Shown: piece after piece, positions 1-7,793 of the stretch
How the letters are laid out: each line of letters starts with the position of its first letter
How positions within the stretch are numbered: the stretch's first letter is position 1
Assembly (NCBI GenBank): GCA_021798635.1
Contig: JAJZGH010000094.1
Span: forward strand, 1 to 16,741
Length of the DNA: 16,741 nt
Source: Planctomycetota bacterium
GTDB lineage: Bacteria > Planctomycetota > Phycisphaerae > WQYP01
Direction of reading: 5' to 3'
Program-made: the position numbers and the translations under genes
Notes under the pieces: generated by a model
Told to the model about the DNA's origin: nothing
Databases searched by the model: none
What the model saw: only the letters and a program-made list of their open reading frames with translations

Positions 1-1107
1 CGCTATCGCCGCGGCGACCGTCGTTTTTCCAACCCCGCCTTTGCCTAAAACCAGCACTGCTCCGTGCCCTGCGGCTGCAATCTCATCCACCAGTTCGCCC
101 AGACCGGGGTAAGACGGCATTTCCTCCGCCGGTGCGGGAGCCGCAGACGCAGCGGAACCCTGACCCGCCAGCGCCCGCAATGCTGCAACGCCCACGAGAT
201 TAAATGACCGCAGCGGAACTTCAGATTGCGGCAATTGCCGCAAATGCTCAGACATGCCGGACAGCGATTCCCGACAACGCCACTCCATAGCCGCAGCCAA
301 GGAGTCGCTGGTGTCCGCAGCCTTAAATACGCCATTGATAATCAGTCGCTGATTCGTCATGCCCAGCGACGCCAAATCGCGGCTGGTCCGGTTGGCTTCC
401 GCCAACGCTAGACGATCTGGTCGACTGACCAGTACCAAGGTGGTGCGCCCGGCATCATGTAGCATATTCACGGCCTGAGCATACTGCTTCCGCTGTGACT
501 GCAACGCCGATACCGGCCCCATACAGGATGAGCCATGTTGGTTGCCCTCAAAGAAATCGGTCCATGCGGACGGCAAACTAAGCAAACGCAACGTGTGCCC
601 TGTGGGCGCGGTATCAAAAATGACGTGATCAAAATTCTCTGCCGTGGCCGGGTCCGTCAACAGGCCCGTGAACTGGTCAAACGCGGCAATTTCCGTCGTG
701 CATGAACCGGAAAGCTCCTCGAGCATACTTTTGATGGCTTCTTCCGGCAGGATGCCGCGCATCGGTGCAACGGCGCGCTGACGATAGGCTTCGGCGGCAG
801 CCTGCGGACGAATATTAATAGCTGAAAGCCGCGGCACCGAGGAAATTGGCGTCGGTGTATTTTCACCAATGTCCGTTTGAAATACATGCTGAACATTGGA
901 TGCCGGATCGGTACTGATCAAAAGCACTCGTTGGCCCTGATCCGCCAACGCGACGGCGGTAGCGCAGGCCAAAGATGTCTTGCCCACGCCTCCTTTACCG
1001 GTGAAAAACATATAACGTGTAGGCTTGGGGATCCAGGGAATCGTTCCCATGGCTTTACGCATACCGGTGAAAATCTGTTCCAGTGTGGGTTGTTTGGGCG
1101 TTTCCAT
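1..1107 (-). CDS. arsA: ArsA arsenite-transporting ATPase (partial, C-terminus beyond left edge)
   Basis: Cytosolic ATPase that takes As(III) or Sb(III) from ArsD and powers extrusion through an ArsB/Acr3-type carrier. The frame is open from ATG 1107 to the window edge (369 codons). The first P-loop (GKGGVGKTS) is at about residues 37-45 and a second (GKGGVGKTT) at 355-363, so this is the duplicated, two-ATPase-half bacterial ArsA. C136 in SCTTEIAAF and C195 in GSSCMGP match two of the metalloid-binding cysteines of the E. coli enzyme. The DTAPTGHTLRLL motif begins at D165. The third metal cysteine would lie beyond the edge. AGGGA at 1116-1120 sits 8 nt before the ATG. arsD lies 50 bp upstream on the same strand, the usual arsDA order. 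The family call is very secure; only completeness is unknown. Confidence 0.96.
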   Translation of the reverse strand, partial: METPKQPTLEQIFTGMRKAMGTIPWIPKPTRYMFFTGKGGVGKTSLACATAVALADQGQRVLLISTDPASNVQHVFQTDIGENTPTPISSVPRLSAINIRPQAAAEAYRQRAVAPMRGILPEEAIKSMLEELSGSCTTEIAAFDQFTGLLTDPATAENFDHVIFDTAPTGHTLRLLSLPSAWTDFFEGNQHGSSCMGPVSALQSQRKQYAQAVNMLHDAGRTTLVLVSRPDRLALAEANRTSRDLASLGMTNQRLIINGVFKAADTSDSLAAAMEWRCRESLSGMSEHLRQLPQSEVPLRSFNLVGVAALRALAGQGSAASAAPAPAEEMPSYPGLGELVDEIAAAGHGAVLVLGKGGVGKTTVAAAIA

Positions 1108-1157
1108 AATTGCAATCCCTTTTAAAAGAATAATCCTGATAACCTGCGCAACGCCTA

Positions 1158-1553
1158 TCAGCCGCCGCAATAGGAACTTTTACTTCTGGTATTGATTTCA
1201 ACTGGGACGGCAGCGGCGTTGGAACCGCAGCAGGCGGATGATGTAACCTCCACTCCAGCCATTGCCGCCAATTCAGCGCGACTGGGATAACGTCCCTGGC
1301 TGATCAGCACATGATTGACTACAATCGCCGGCAGGGCCTTGGTGCCGGAACTGGTCAGTAAGTCTTTAATTGCCGTCTGACGTGCGAATTCCGCCGGCTG
1401 ATGGGCGAGATTATAGCGCCGAACATCCACATGCTGACTTTTCAGCCAATCCAAGTCCGCGGCAAAATGGACCAGTTTTGGATCCACCTCGGGGCCGCAG
1501 ACGCCGGTCGAACAGCACATCGCCGGATCAAATACCTCAAATACCATTGCCAT
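1158..1553 (-). CDS. arsD: ArsD arsenic metallochaperone
   Basis: Small cytosolic chaperone that binds As(III)/Sb(III) and hands it to ArsA; ArsD also has weak repressor activity in some operons. The 131-residue protein is close to the usual length of about 120. It opens with the typical MVFEVFDPAMCCSTGVCG segment: C13, C14 and C19 correspond to the Cys12/13/18 metalloid site of E. coli ArsD. A vicinal pair C108-C109 matches a second cysteine pair of the family, and C129 lies near the C-terminus. The start at 1553 is supported by AGGAG about 7 nt upstream; the second Met, two codons later, aligns better with the family start and cannot be excluded. It is the first gene of the arsDA operon, and a strong promoter lies 90-120 bp upstream. 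Confidence 0.95.
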   Translation of the reverse strand: MAMVFEVFDPAMCCSTGVCGPEVDPKLVHFAADLDWLKSQHVDVRRYNLAHQPAEFARQTAIKDLLTSSGTKALPAIVVNHVLISQGRYPSRAELAAMAGVEVTSSACCGSNAAAVPVEINTRSKSSYCGG

Positions 1554-1642
1554 GAAAGACTCCTTTTAAGAAAACATTTTGATTACTCCCGGTGATGCGC
1601 AGGCTAATCTTATGTGCGAATCCTCTGCATCACACATTTCTC

Positions 1643-1671
1643 ATTATATATGCCTCGGCGTATGTAGTCAA
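1643..1671 (-). promoter_or_regulatory. Sigma70-type promoter of arsDA with dyad in the spacer
   Basis: Read on the minus strand, TTGACT (1666-1671), a 17-bp spacer and TATAAT (1643-1648) give a near-consensus housekeeping promoter. It predicts a leader of about 80 nt before arsD. An imperfect dyad, ATAyGCC facing GGCATAT (1648-1663), fills most of the spacer, where a repressor would block RNA polymerase. No arsR gene is visible in the window, so the regulator is unknown. Confidence 0.7.
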
Positions 1672-1769
1672 GCGGGGGTTAGTTTATGCCCCTCGTGCTA
1701 AGGAAAATCGTATCCGTTCACGGACGTGCTTAGGGTAAAATGATATGGAGGCATGTCAATAAGTATGTT

Positions 1770-1786
1770 AATATGATATTCATATT
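1770..1786. promoter_or_regulatory. Perfect AT-rich palindrome, operator-like
   Basis: AATATGATATTCATATT has two perfect 7-bp arms (AATATGA/TCATATT) around a 3-bp centre. The ATAT-TTCATAT pattern resembles ArsR/SmtB-family operators. On the minus strand, a consensus TTGACA (1754-1759) lies 10 bp downstream, followed after 16 bp by a weak -10 (TACCCT). It may be a second regulatory site for the ars operon, or a site of an unrelated regulator. Confidence 0.4.
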
Positions 1787-1834
1787 TGGGGATTTGCGCT
1801 GGCTGTGCACCTGTGATACAACTTCCCTCTGGTA

Positions 1835-1848
1835 CGCGAGGCCTCGCG
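1835..1848. repeat. Perfect 14-bp palindrome
   Basis: CGCGAGGCCTCGCG is a perfect self-complementary 14-mer inside the gene-free region. It lies far from any start codon and has no T-run beside it, so it is not an obvious terminator. Its function is unknown; a protein-binding site is possible. Confidence 0.4.
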
Positions 1849-2046
1849 GTTGGTTGAGTTTTGGCTATATTGAGGTGTCTGGGCCGGTTGCCCGGTAGGC
1901 CGGAATCGTGCTGTGCTGCGATGGCGGGATAACATGCTGCGCGGAAACCGGCAAATAGGTGATCGAAAGGGCGAAGGAAGGCAGTTTTTTAACAATGGAT
2001 GGCAAAACCCCGCCCGTGGCCACGGATGCTGCGTAAACAAAATGCT

Positions 2047-2074
2047 TTGTCATATTGGACTTGCTATATATGAT
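2047..2074 (+). promoter_or_regulatory. Candidate promoter for the 55-residue-repeat membrane protein gene
   Basis: TTGTCA (2047-2052), a 16-bp spacer and TATGAT (2069-2074) form a plausible sigma70-type promoter about 90 bp before the ATG at 2166. It is judged on hexamer match and spacing only. Confidence 0.45.
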
Positions 2075-2165
2075 TTTACCCTGCGGACGTGCTTGAGGAA
2101 ACGCTCCCTTCCTTGGCAATTAGCCGGGTTACAACTACAATCCCAATACATTGCCGGAGGTTCAT

Positions 2166-3473
2166 ATGTCGCAGGAAGTCTCCTCTTTATCTCCGCTGGC
2201 TGGTAACACCAATCCGTTGTATGACGCTTCAGAGTCCACCGCCGGCATGACGGTAACGCGCGGACTGTTGCTGGTCGTGGTATGGATTATTCTGGGCGCT
2301 GCGATTATTTCTGCGCTCATTGTGTTTGCCGCAGCACGGCACAATGGCGTTCCCCGCCCCATGGCCCTGGTAGTGCCCCTGGGCATAATCGGGGGAGCCT
2401 TGTTGACAGTTCTGATTTACTTGGCACTGGCGGTTATTATCCGAGGGCAGCTTTTGCTGATTAAACACTCCCGCTTTCTGGCCCGCATCGCACAGGAGCA
2501 GGTGCAGATTTCCGCCAATATGGAGCGCCACCTGCTGCATTTACGTTCCGCGGTGGACCAGATTATGCCCACAGCGTCCGGCACTCCGCCGACCGCACCG
2601 GCCGCACCAATCCAAAAGGTGCCGGCAAACGCACAGCCACCAGGACCTGATGGATTAACTGCCTCACCGTCCGAGTCGCCCGATGCCTCTGGGCAAATTC
2701 TGGAACTTTTAACACAACTACGCGATGCCGCCTTGCTTACTGAAACTCAGCGGCAGCAATGGGCGACCGGACTGCGGGAAAAGCGAAAGGCGACGCTGGC
2801 CGCGGAAGTTCAAGCCGCCATCCAGAGCGAACAATGGAACGCCGCGCGCCACCTGATCGAAAAAATCCGGGAAAATCTTCCCGGTGACCCGCTGGGCCAG
2901 ACGCTTACCGATGACTTGATCCATAAGCACAATGAAAAAGTTCAGCAGGAGTTGCAGGTGGCGCGGGAAAAGTTGCAGCACTACATGGCGATTAACGCCT
3001 GGGACCAAGTGCAGCATATTACTGATACTCTCGAAGGCCGCTACCCCAATGAGCCTGATATTCAGGAGTTGCTCAATCAGATTCGGCACGAATATCACGC
3101 ATGGCAGCGGGATGCCCTGGCTATGTTGCTTGGCGACTATAAAGACTCGGTCGATCATCGCCAATGGGTTCGCGCCGGCAGTCTGGCCCAACAGATATTG
3201 GAGCGCTACCCGGAAGAAAAACTCGCCGAAAAAATCCGCGCCGATTTAACCACGTTGCGGCAAAATGCCGAAATTCAGACCCGCCATGAACTCGAAACGC
3301 AATACGCCGATCTTATCAAACGTCAGCGGCACGAAGAAGCGGTTGCCATTGCCCGTCGCGTGCTGGATGTCTATCCCGAATCCGCCACGGCCCGAGAAAT
3401 GCAAAAGCACCTGCCCAAGCTAATGGAAATGATAAAACAGGAAAAAGCCCGCAAGCCGACCGCTGTTTCCTGA
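2166..3473 (+). CDS. Membrane-anchored protein with four 55-residue helical repeats
   Basis: Function not recognised. The 435-residue protein has two hydrophobic segments (about 33-57 and 67-98), a Pro/Ala/Ser-rich linker (135-175) and a long helical C-terminal part. That part holds four repeats with an exact 55-residue period (210-264, 265-319, 320-374, 375-429). Each carries a W/H-x-x-A-type helix followed by 'I...YP'-like residues; the marker positions are W224, W279, W334 and H389. The layout is TPR-like but longer than a 34-residue TPR, which suggests a protein-interaction scaffold facing the cytoplasm or periplasm. ATG 2166 is preceded by GGAGG at 2156-2160 (5-nt spacing); an in-frame TTG at 2151 lies upstream of that site and is rejected. 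The gene lies 175 bp before the RNase E/G gene on the same strand; a functional link is unproven. Confidence 0.85.
   Translation: MSQEVSSLSPLAGNTNPLYDASESTAGMTVTRGLLLVVVWIILGAAIISALIVFAAARHNGVPRPMALVVPLGIIGGALLTVLIYLALAVIIRGQLLLIKHSRFLARIAQEQVQISANMERHLLHLRSAVDQIMPTASGTPPTAPAAPIQKVPANAQPPGPDGLTASPSESPDASGQILELLTQLRDAALLTETQRQQWATGLREKRKATLAAEVQAAIQSEQWNAARHLIEKIRENLPGDPLGQTLTDDLIHKHNEKVQQELQVAREKLQHYMAINAWDQVQHITDTLEGRYPNEPDIQELLNQIRHEYHAWQRDALAMLLGDYKDSVDHRQWVRAGSLAQQILERYPEEKLAEKIRADLTTLRQNAEIQTRHELETQYADLIKRQRHEEAVAIARRVLDVYPESATAREMQKHLPKLMEMIKQEKARKPTAVS
2793..3452 (+). repeat. Four tandem 165-bp coding repeats (55 residues each)
   Basis: The repeats are visible at protein level. The cores SEQWNAARHLI, INAWDQVQHIT, HRQWVRAGSLA and RQRHEEAVAIA recur at exactly 55-residue intervals with no indels, and three of the four are followed by a YP pair. 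Nucleotide identity between units appears low, so the duplication is old. Confidence 0.8.
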
Positions 3474-3508
3474 TCTATCCATTCAGGGTCGAGATTTATT
3501 AATAGCGT

Positions 3509-3530
3509 CATCATATCGGCCATCATATCG
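3509..3530. repeat. Short tandem direct repeat CATCATATCG
   Basis: Two identical 10-bp copies (3509-3518 and 3521-3530), separated by GC, lie about 30 bp upstream of the candidate -10 of the RNase E/G gene. A partial third copy (TCATCG) follows. It could be a regulator site or a slippage product. Confidence 0.5.
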
Positions 3531-3535
3531 TCATC

Positions 3536-3565
3536 GTGGACTTGTTAATAAAAATTCCATATAAT
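3536..3565 (+). promoter_or_regulatory. Candidate promoter for the RNase E/G gene
   Basis: A perfect TATAAT at 3560-3565 in an AT-rich stretch is preceded, 17-18 bp upstream, by a weak -35 (TGGACT/GTGGAC, 3536-3542). It predicts a leader of about 80 nt, which could serve RNase E-type autoregulation, though I see no proven structure. Confidence 0.4.
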
Positions 3566-3648
3566 TAAGCAAATTTATCCGCGACTGAAGTCAGCGGTGA
3601 GGGTTGAGTGTATGCAATATTTTCTCGTGAGGCTTGTTTATCAGTACC

Positions 3649-6219
3649 ATGAAATTTGAATCATCCGAAGAACGTTCGGAATTGCCGCCTGACGCACTGT
3701 TTGTTCCTGAATCCGCGTCGCCCGATGATTTGACCGCCGGGCCAGCGGAAGCAGCGTCTGGGGACGATTCCGCAGTTACAGCTAAACCGCGCCGCCGGCG
3801 ACGCGGCGGCAGAGGCCGCGGCGGACGTGGACGCGGAAAAGCCGTGCGCCGTAAGGCTCCCGCGCCAACGGCCGAGACAGTTGTTCCAGCGGAGCCGGAC
3901 GCGCTGGCGGCGTTGCCTTCGGTCTACCAGAGTACCGACGCTGATCCAATATTGTCCGAAGCGTCGGGCACCCGTGAGGCTGAACCGCCAAGCCCTCCTG
4001 TCGCCCCACACCCCGCGGAACTGCCCGTGGAGATTACGGCACCCCAGGATCAACACACTGGCTTGCCCGCACCATCGGTTTCGACACCGGGGTCAGCCGG
4101 CAGCGCGGGGTATGCTGTTCAGCGTCCTAACCCGGATCGACTTGTGGCACGCGCTGCGCCCGGGCTTACGCGCCATTCCGGCCGGCGATCCTTCAGTCAG
4201 GGAAAAGTGCGGCATCAGTTCCGCCCGACGGGTACCTCGCGCAGCATAACCTCCAGCGGAATAACCGATTCACTTATTGCGGATTTAGTCCCCCCTGCAC
4301 CGGTGCATCGTCATCAGACCCGTCGGCAGGCTGATCCGGCCGGCAAACCCGCCCACGCAGAAAATGTCCGGATGGCTCCGCCGTCCCCGATGCAGGAAAC
4401 TATTCCGGTTCGCTTGCCAGATTCGGATAGCGGCACCCCGGCCGATAGCGCAGCGCAGGAACCGGATCTTATGGATGGTGAAGTGCCGTCATCCAAGCCT
4501 GTTGCCCGGAAGAAAGGTCCGCCCCAGATCATGCTGGTCAACGTGGCGGATTCGGAAGAAGTTCGCATTGCCATTGTTTGCCAGGGAGTGTTGGAAGAAC
4601 TTTACACGGAGCGGGCCAGCCATGATCTGCATGTGGGCAATATCTACAAAGGCCGGGTAACCAATGTCGAGCCGAGTATACAGGCGGCGTTTGTGGATTT
4701 TGGAATCGGCAAAAATGGATTTCTGCATATCAGTGACTTGCATCCACAATATTTTCCACAGCACCATAAATCCACGGCGAAAATGCACGCCGCCGGTGCT
4801 AAAAAAGCCGATACTTCGGAACTCTCTGAAGGACCGCAATCCACAGAACCGGATTCTGCCGCCAACTTTGAAGAAATGGGGGGTGAAATTGATGAACTCT
4901 TTGATGAAGATGCGGAAATACTGGTAGACAATGATCACATTGCGCCCATGGAACGCGTGGGCCGCAAAACGCCGCGTCATTCGCGCCCGCCGATTCAACA
5001 ATGCTTGCGGCGCGGGCAGGAAATCATTGTTCAGGTAACCAAAGAAGGCATTGGCACAAAAGGTCCCACGCTGACCAGTTACATCAGCGTGCCGGGGCGA
5101 TATTTGGTTATGATGCCCGGTATGAGTGCGTTGGGTGTTTCCCGAAAAATTGCCGACGATGAACAGCGGCGCGCCATGAAACGCCTGCTGCGGGAACTCA
5201 ATCCGCCGGAGAATCTCGGCTTTATTATCCGCACCGCCGGCATGGATCGCACGGCCCGTGAATTACAGCAGGATTTGCATTTTCTCGTGCGAATCTGGAA
5301 GCGCATTACCCATCGGCTTGATACCCAGCGCACACCGGCGTTGCTTTACGAGGAAAGTGACCTGGTCATTCGCAGTATTCGGGATTTAGCGGTGCAGGAA
5401 ATGGACCGTATTGTCGTGGATGATCCGGATGTCGCGGAGCGCATTCGTGATTTCCTTACCATCGCCAGTCCGGATTCCAGCATGGTGGAATTGTACCATG
5501 ATCCCATGCCGCTATTTATCCGGTACGGGGTCGAACGGGAAATAGAAAAAATCAACAGCCGCCGGGTGGAAATGGCCAATGGCGGATCTCTGGTTATTGA
5601 TTCCACTGAGGCGCTGGTCGCGGTGGACGTTAATTCCGGGCGCTACCGTGAACAGCGTGACGCGGAACTTACGGCGTACAATATCAACAAAGACGCCATC
5701 GCGGATTTGTGCCGCCAACTGCGGCTGCGTGATCTGGGTGGCGTGATTGTCATCGACTTTATTGATATGCGGGAAGATCGGCATAAGCGGGAAATTGAGA
5801 GCCTGCTGCGGGATGAATTGCGCAACGATCGCGCCAAAACCAAAGTGCTTCGCATGAGTCAATTCTGCATGATTGAAATGACCCGCCAGCGGGTCAAACC
5901 GAGTTTGAAGCGCGGCATCTATCAGGACTGCCCCCATTGCCGCGGCACCGCCCTGATTAAAACGCCGGAAAGTGTCACGCTTGATGTGATGCGTCGCCTG
6001 GCTGCCGCCACTCTGCATAAGGACATTGCCCGGATTGAATTAAAAGTCTATCCGACGGTGGCCGGTTACCTGCTCAATAAAAAGCGCCGCGAGTTAGTGG
6101 CCATGGAAGACCGCACCGAGAAAAAAATTGTCATAACGCCCGATGCGGCCTTACCCGATGATTCGGTGCTTATTGAGGCTTATGACATTCGCGGAAACTT
6201 AATCAACATCGCCACGTGA
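3649..6219 (+). CDS. rne: Ribonuclease E/G family protein with long N-terminal extension
   Basis: Endoribonuclease of mRNA decay and rRNA/tRNA processing. Residues 1-294 are low complexity, with an Arg/Gly-rich block at 47-69. The S1 RNA-binding domain starts near 329 (VGNIYKGRVTNVE) and is split by an acidic insertion of about 90 residues (365-453) before resuming at RRGQEIIVQV. The catalytic core is intact: D660 (VAVDVNSGR) and D703 (VIDFIDM) are the Mg ligands, 43 residues apart as in E. coli D303/D346. The Zn-link C761-P-H-C764 keeps the E. coli 101-residue distance from the first Asp. The protein ends near residue 856 without an E. coli-like C-terminal scaffold, so any degradosome region is probably N-terminal. 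ATG 3649 is preferred over TTG 3634, whose nearest GAGG is too close; the start is uncertain. Confidence 0.93.
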   Translation: MKFESSEERSELPPDALFVPESASPDDLTAGPAEAASGDDSAVTAKPRRRRRGGRGRGGRGRGKAVRRKAPAPTAETVVPAEPDALAALPSVYQSTDADPILSEASGTREAEPPSPPVAPHPAELPVEITAPQDQHTGLPAPSVSTPGSAGSAGYAVQRPNPDRLVARAAPGLTRHSGRRSFSQGKVRHQFRPTGTSRSITSSGITDSLIADLVPPAPVHRHQTRRQADPAGKPAHAENVRMAPPSPMQETIPVRLPDSDSGTPADSAAQEPDLMDGEVPSSKPVARKKGPPQIMLVNVADSEEVRIAIVCQGVLEELYTERASHDLHVGNIYKGRVTNVEPSIQAAFVDFGIGKNGFLHISDLHPQYFPQHHKSTAKMHAAGAKKADTSELSEGPQSTEPDSAANFEEMGGEIDELFDEDAEILVDNDHIAPMERVGRKTPRHSRPPIQQCLRRGQEIIVQVTKEGIGTKGPTLTSYISVPGRYLVMMPGMSALGVSRKIADDEQRRAMKRLLRELNPPENLGFIIRTAGMDRTARELQQDLHFLVRIWKRITHRLDTQRTPALLYEESDLVIRSIRDLAVQEMDRIVVDDPDVAERIRDFLTIASPDSSMVELYHDPMPLFIRYGVEREIEKINSRRVEMANGGSLVIDSTEALVAVDVNSGRYREQRDAELTAYNINKDAIADLCRQLRLRDLGGVIVIDFIDMREDRHKREIESLLRDELRNDRAKTKVLRMSQFCMIEMTRQRVKPSLKRGIYQDCPHCRGTALIKTPESVTLDVMRRLAAATLHKDIARIELKVYPTVAGYLLNKKRRELVAMEDRTEKKIVITPDAALPDDSVLIEAYDIRGNLINIAT

Positions 6220-6236
6220 ACGGCACATGTTGCGCC

Positions 6237-7514
6237 TTATTCCGCTTCGGATTGATCCACGCGCTTAATGTTCGCCCCCAGGGAATTCAGTCGTTCTTCA
6301 ATTTTTTCGTAGCCGCGGTCGATGTGATACACTCGATTAATGGTCGTCGTGCCGCGGGCGGCCAGTCCGGCCAGGACCAGAGCGGCCGAAGCGCGCAGGT
6401 CACTGGCCATCACGGGTGCTCCGATCAGTTGCTGCTCGCCTTCAATAATGACCGTGGCTCCTTCGCGGTGCATCCGTGCGCCGAGTCGCGTTAATTCCGC
6501 CACGTGCATGAAGCGATCAGGAAAAATTTTCTCTGAAACAATGCTGTTACCATTAGCGATGGCCAATAACGCCATAAACTGCGCCTGGAGGTCGGTGGGA
6601 AACCCCGGATACGGTTGCGTGGTGATAATGGCCGCTTCCAATCTGCGAGCGGATGCTACCGTCACGCCTTGGCCGCTTTTTTCCACAATAACACCAATGC
6701 TGCGCAGCTTATCCACCGCCGCCATTAAATGGTCAATGCGGACATTATCCAGATTCAACTCACCATTGGAAATGGCCGCCGCCACCATAAAGGTGCCGGC
6801 TTCAATGCGGTCGGGAATAATGCGATGTTCGGCTCCGTGCAGTGCCGGAACCCCCTGCACAACAATTCGCGGCGTACCCTGCCCGGCTATTTTGGCCCCC
6901 ATGCTGGTGAGATAATCGGCCAAGTCCACAATTTCCGGTTCACAGGCGGCGCATTCAATCACGGTCGTGCCCTGGGCCAGCGTTGCGGCACTCATGACAT
7001 TGGCCGTGCCTAAAACGGTCGAACCAAAATTGCCACCAAGAAATACTTCAGCACCGTGTAACTTTTCGGCATGGGCAATGATATCCCCGCCTTCCAGTTC
7101 GATGGTTGCTCCCAAGGCTCGCAGCCCGCGCAAATGTATATCTACGGGGCGGTCACCAATGGCGCAGCCGCCGGGCATGGAAACTCGCACATGACCGCGT
7201 TTGGCCAGCAGCGGCCCCAGCACACATATACTGGCCCGCATTTTCCGCACGACATCATAGGGCGCATGGGAGCAGGTTTCGTCAACGACTTCAATTTCCA
7301 GTTTACCGTCGGCTTGTCGTTCTACGCGGCAGCCCAGAAGTTTAAGCAATTCAATCTGACTGCGGATGTCCTGCAGATTGGGAATATCAGCGATAACAGA
7401 TTTACCATCCGCCAGCAGCGCCGCCGCCATGACCGGCAACGCCGCATTTTTAGAGCCGGCAATCCGCAACTTTCCGCGCAGGCGCGCGCCACCTTCAATG
7501 ACAAATGAATCCAT
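6237..7514 (-). CDS. murA: UDP-N-acetylglucosamine 1-carboxyvinyltransferase
   Basis: Cytosolic enzyme of the first committed step of peptidoglycan synthesis: it transfers enolpyruvate from PEP to UDP-GlcNAc. The 425-residue length is typical. K22 in AGSKNAALP matches the conserved Lys22 of E. coli MurA. C117 in MPGGCAIGDRPVDIH is the catalytic cysteine (E. coli C115) that fosfomycin alkylates, so fosfomycin sensitivity at this residue is expected. The start at 7514 is chosen because GGAGG (7524-7528) lies 9 nt upstream and the protein then begins MDSFVIEGG, as in the family; an in-frame ATG at 7568 has no such support. Its 3' end is convergent with the RNase E/G gene, with only 17 bp between them. 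It is divergent from the NfeD operon. Confidence 0.97.
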   Translation of the reverse strand: MDSFVIEGGARLRGKLRIAGSKNAALPVMAAALLADGKSVIADIPNLQDIRSQIELLKLLGCRVERQADGKLEIEVVDETCSHAPYDVVRKMRASICVLGPLLAKRGHVRVSMPGGCAIGDRPVDIHLRGLRALGATIELEGGDIIAHAEKLHGAEVFLGGNFGSTVLGTANVMSAATLAQGTTVIECAACEPEIVDLADYLTSMGAKIAGQGTPRIVVQGVPALHGAEHRIIPDRIEAGTFMVAAAISNGELNLDNVRIDHLMAAVDKLRSIGVIVEKSGQGVTVASARRLEAAIITTQPYPGFPTDLQAQFMALLAIANGNSIVSEKIFPDRFMHVAELTRLGARMHREGATVIIEGEQQLIGAPVMASDLRASAALVLAGLAARGTTTINRVYHIDRGYEKIEERLNSLGANIKRVDQSEAE

Positions 7515-7595
7515 CGTGCAAATCCTCCATGATTTGTATCCAGCCGATGCAGGGGCTTCCGCAGGCATCCTGATCCATCAGACTCATGCGGCAAA

Positions 7596-7601
7596 ATTAT
7601 A
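7596..7601 (-). promoter_or_regulatory. Possible -10 element of the murA promoter
   Basis: On the minus strand a perfect TATAAT lies about 80 bp before the murA ATG. No good -35 is found at 16-18 bp; a TTGAAA is present but only 10 bp away. The call rests on the -10 alone. Confidence 0.3.
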
Positions 7602-7744
7602 CCCTGCCTTATTTCAACGCGATACGGCGCACGAATGTTTTTTTTCGTCAACTGCTTGCAGCAGTGACAAAGCACCAGCGGGGTCGCGGGCGGTTGCTTG
7701 TTATGAAGGATGCCGCGGGCGATCTTCCGGCTCAATAGTTCCGC

Positions 7745-7773
7745 TTGTGGCGGCCATTTTTCCCGTCTATCAT
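7745..7773 (+). promoter_or_regulatory. Candidate promoter for the NfeD operon
   Basis: TTGTGG (7745-7750), a 17-bp spacer and TATCAT (7768-7773) place transcription start near 7780. That falls downstream of the ATG at 7776 and just before the AGAGG site serving the ATG at 7794, which supports the later start. Confidence 0.4.
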
Positions 7774-7793
7774 AGATGCAACGAGAGGCGGTC

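Larger units (their letters stand above)
1672..2165. other. Intergenic region without a recognisable gene
   Basis: About 490 bases separate the ars promoter from the next plus-strand gene. Reading frames of 60-97 codons exist on both strands (for example 1913-2206 plus and 1865-2119 minus), but none has a recognisable domain or a convincing ribosome binding site. The region holds a 17-bp AT-rich palindrome (1770-1786), a perfect 14-bp GC-rich palindrome (1835-1848) and a candidate promoter at 2047-2074. I could not recognise a known structured RNA. Confidence 0.5.

Noticed and set aside
1865..2119. 84-codon minus-strand reading frame
   Set aside because: Composition without domain features and no ribosome site; it lies opposite another equally weak frame.
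2151..2165. Upstream TTG start for the repeat protein
   Set aside because: It lies upstream of the GGAGG that serves ATG 2166.
1913..2206. 97-codon plus-strand reading frame in the gene-free region
   Set aside because: No recognisable domain, no good ribosome site, and it overlaps the well-supported gene starting at 2166 in another frame.
2718..3191. 157-codon minus-strand reading frame
   Set aside because: Shadow of the 55-residue-repeat gene, whose plus-strand frame has a ribosome site and clear repeats.
7515..7568. 18-residue N-terminal extension of MurA
   Set aside because: The GGAGG ribosome site lies inside the extension and the family starts at MDSFVIEGG.
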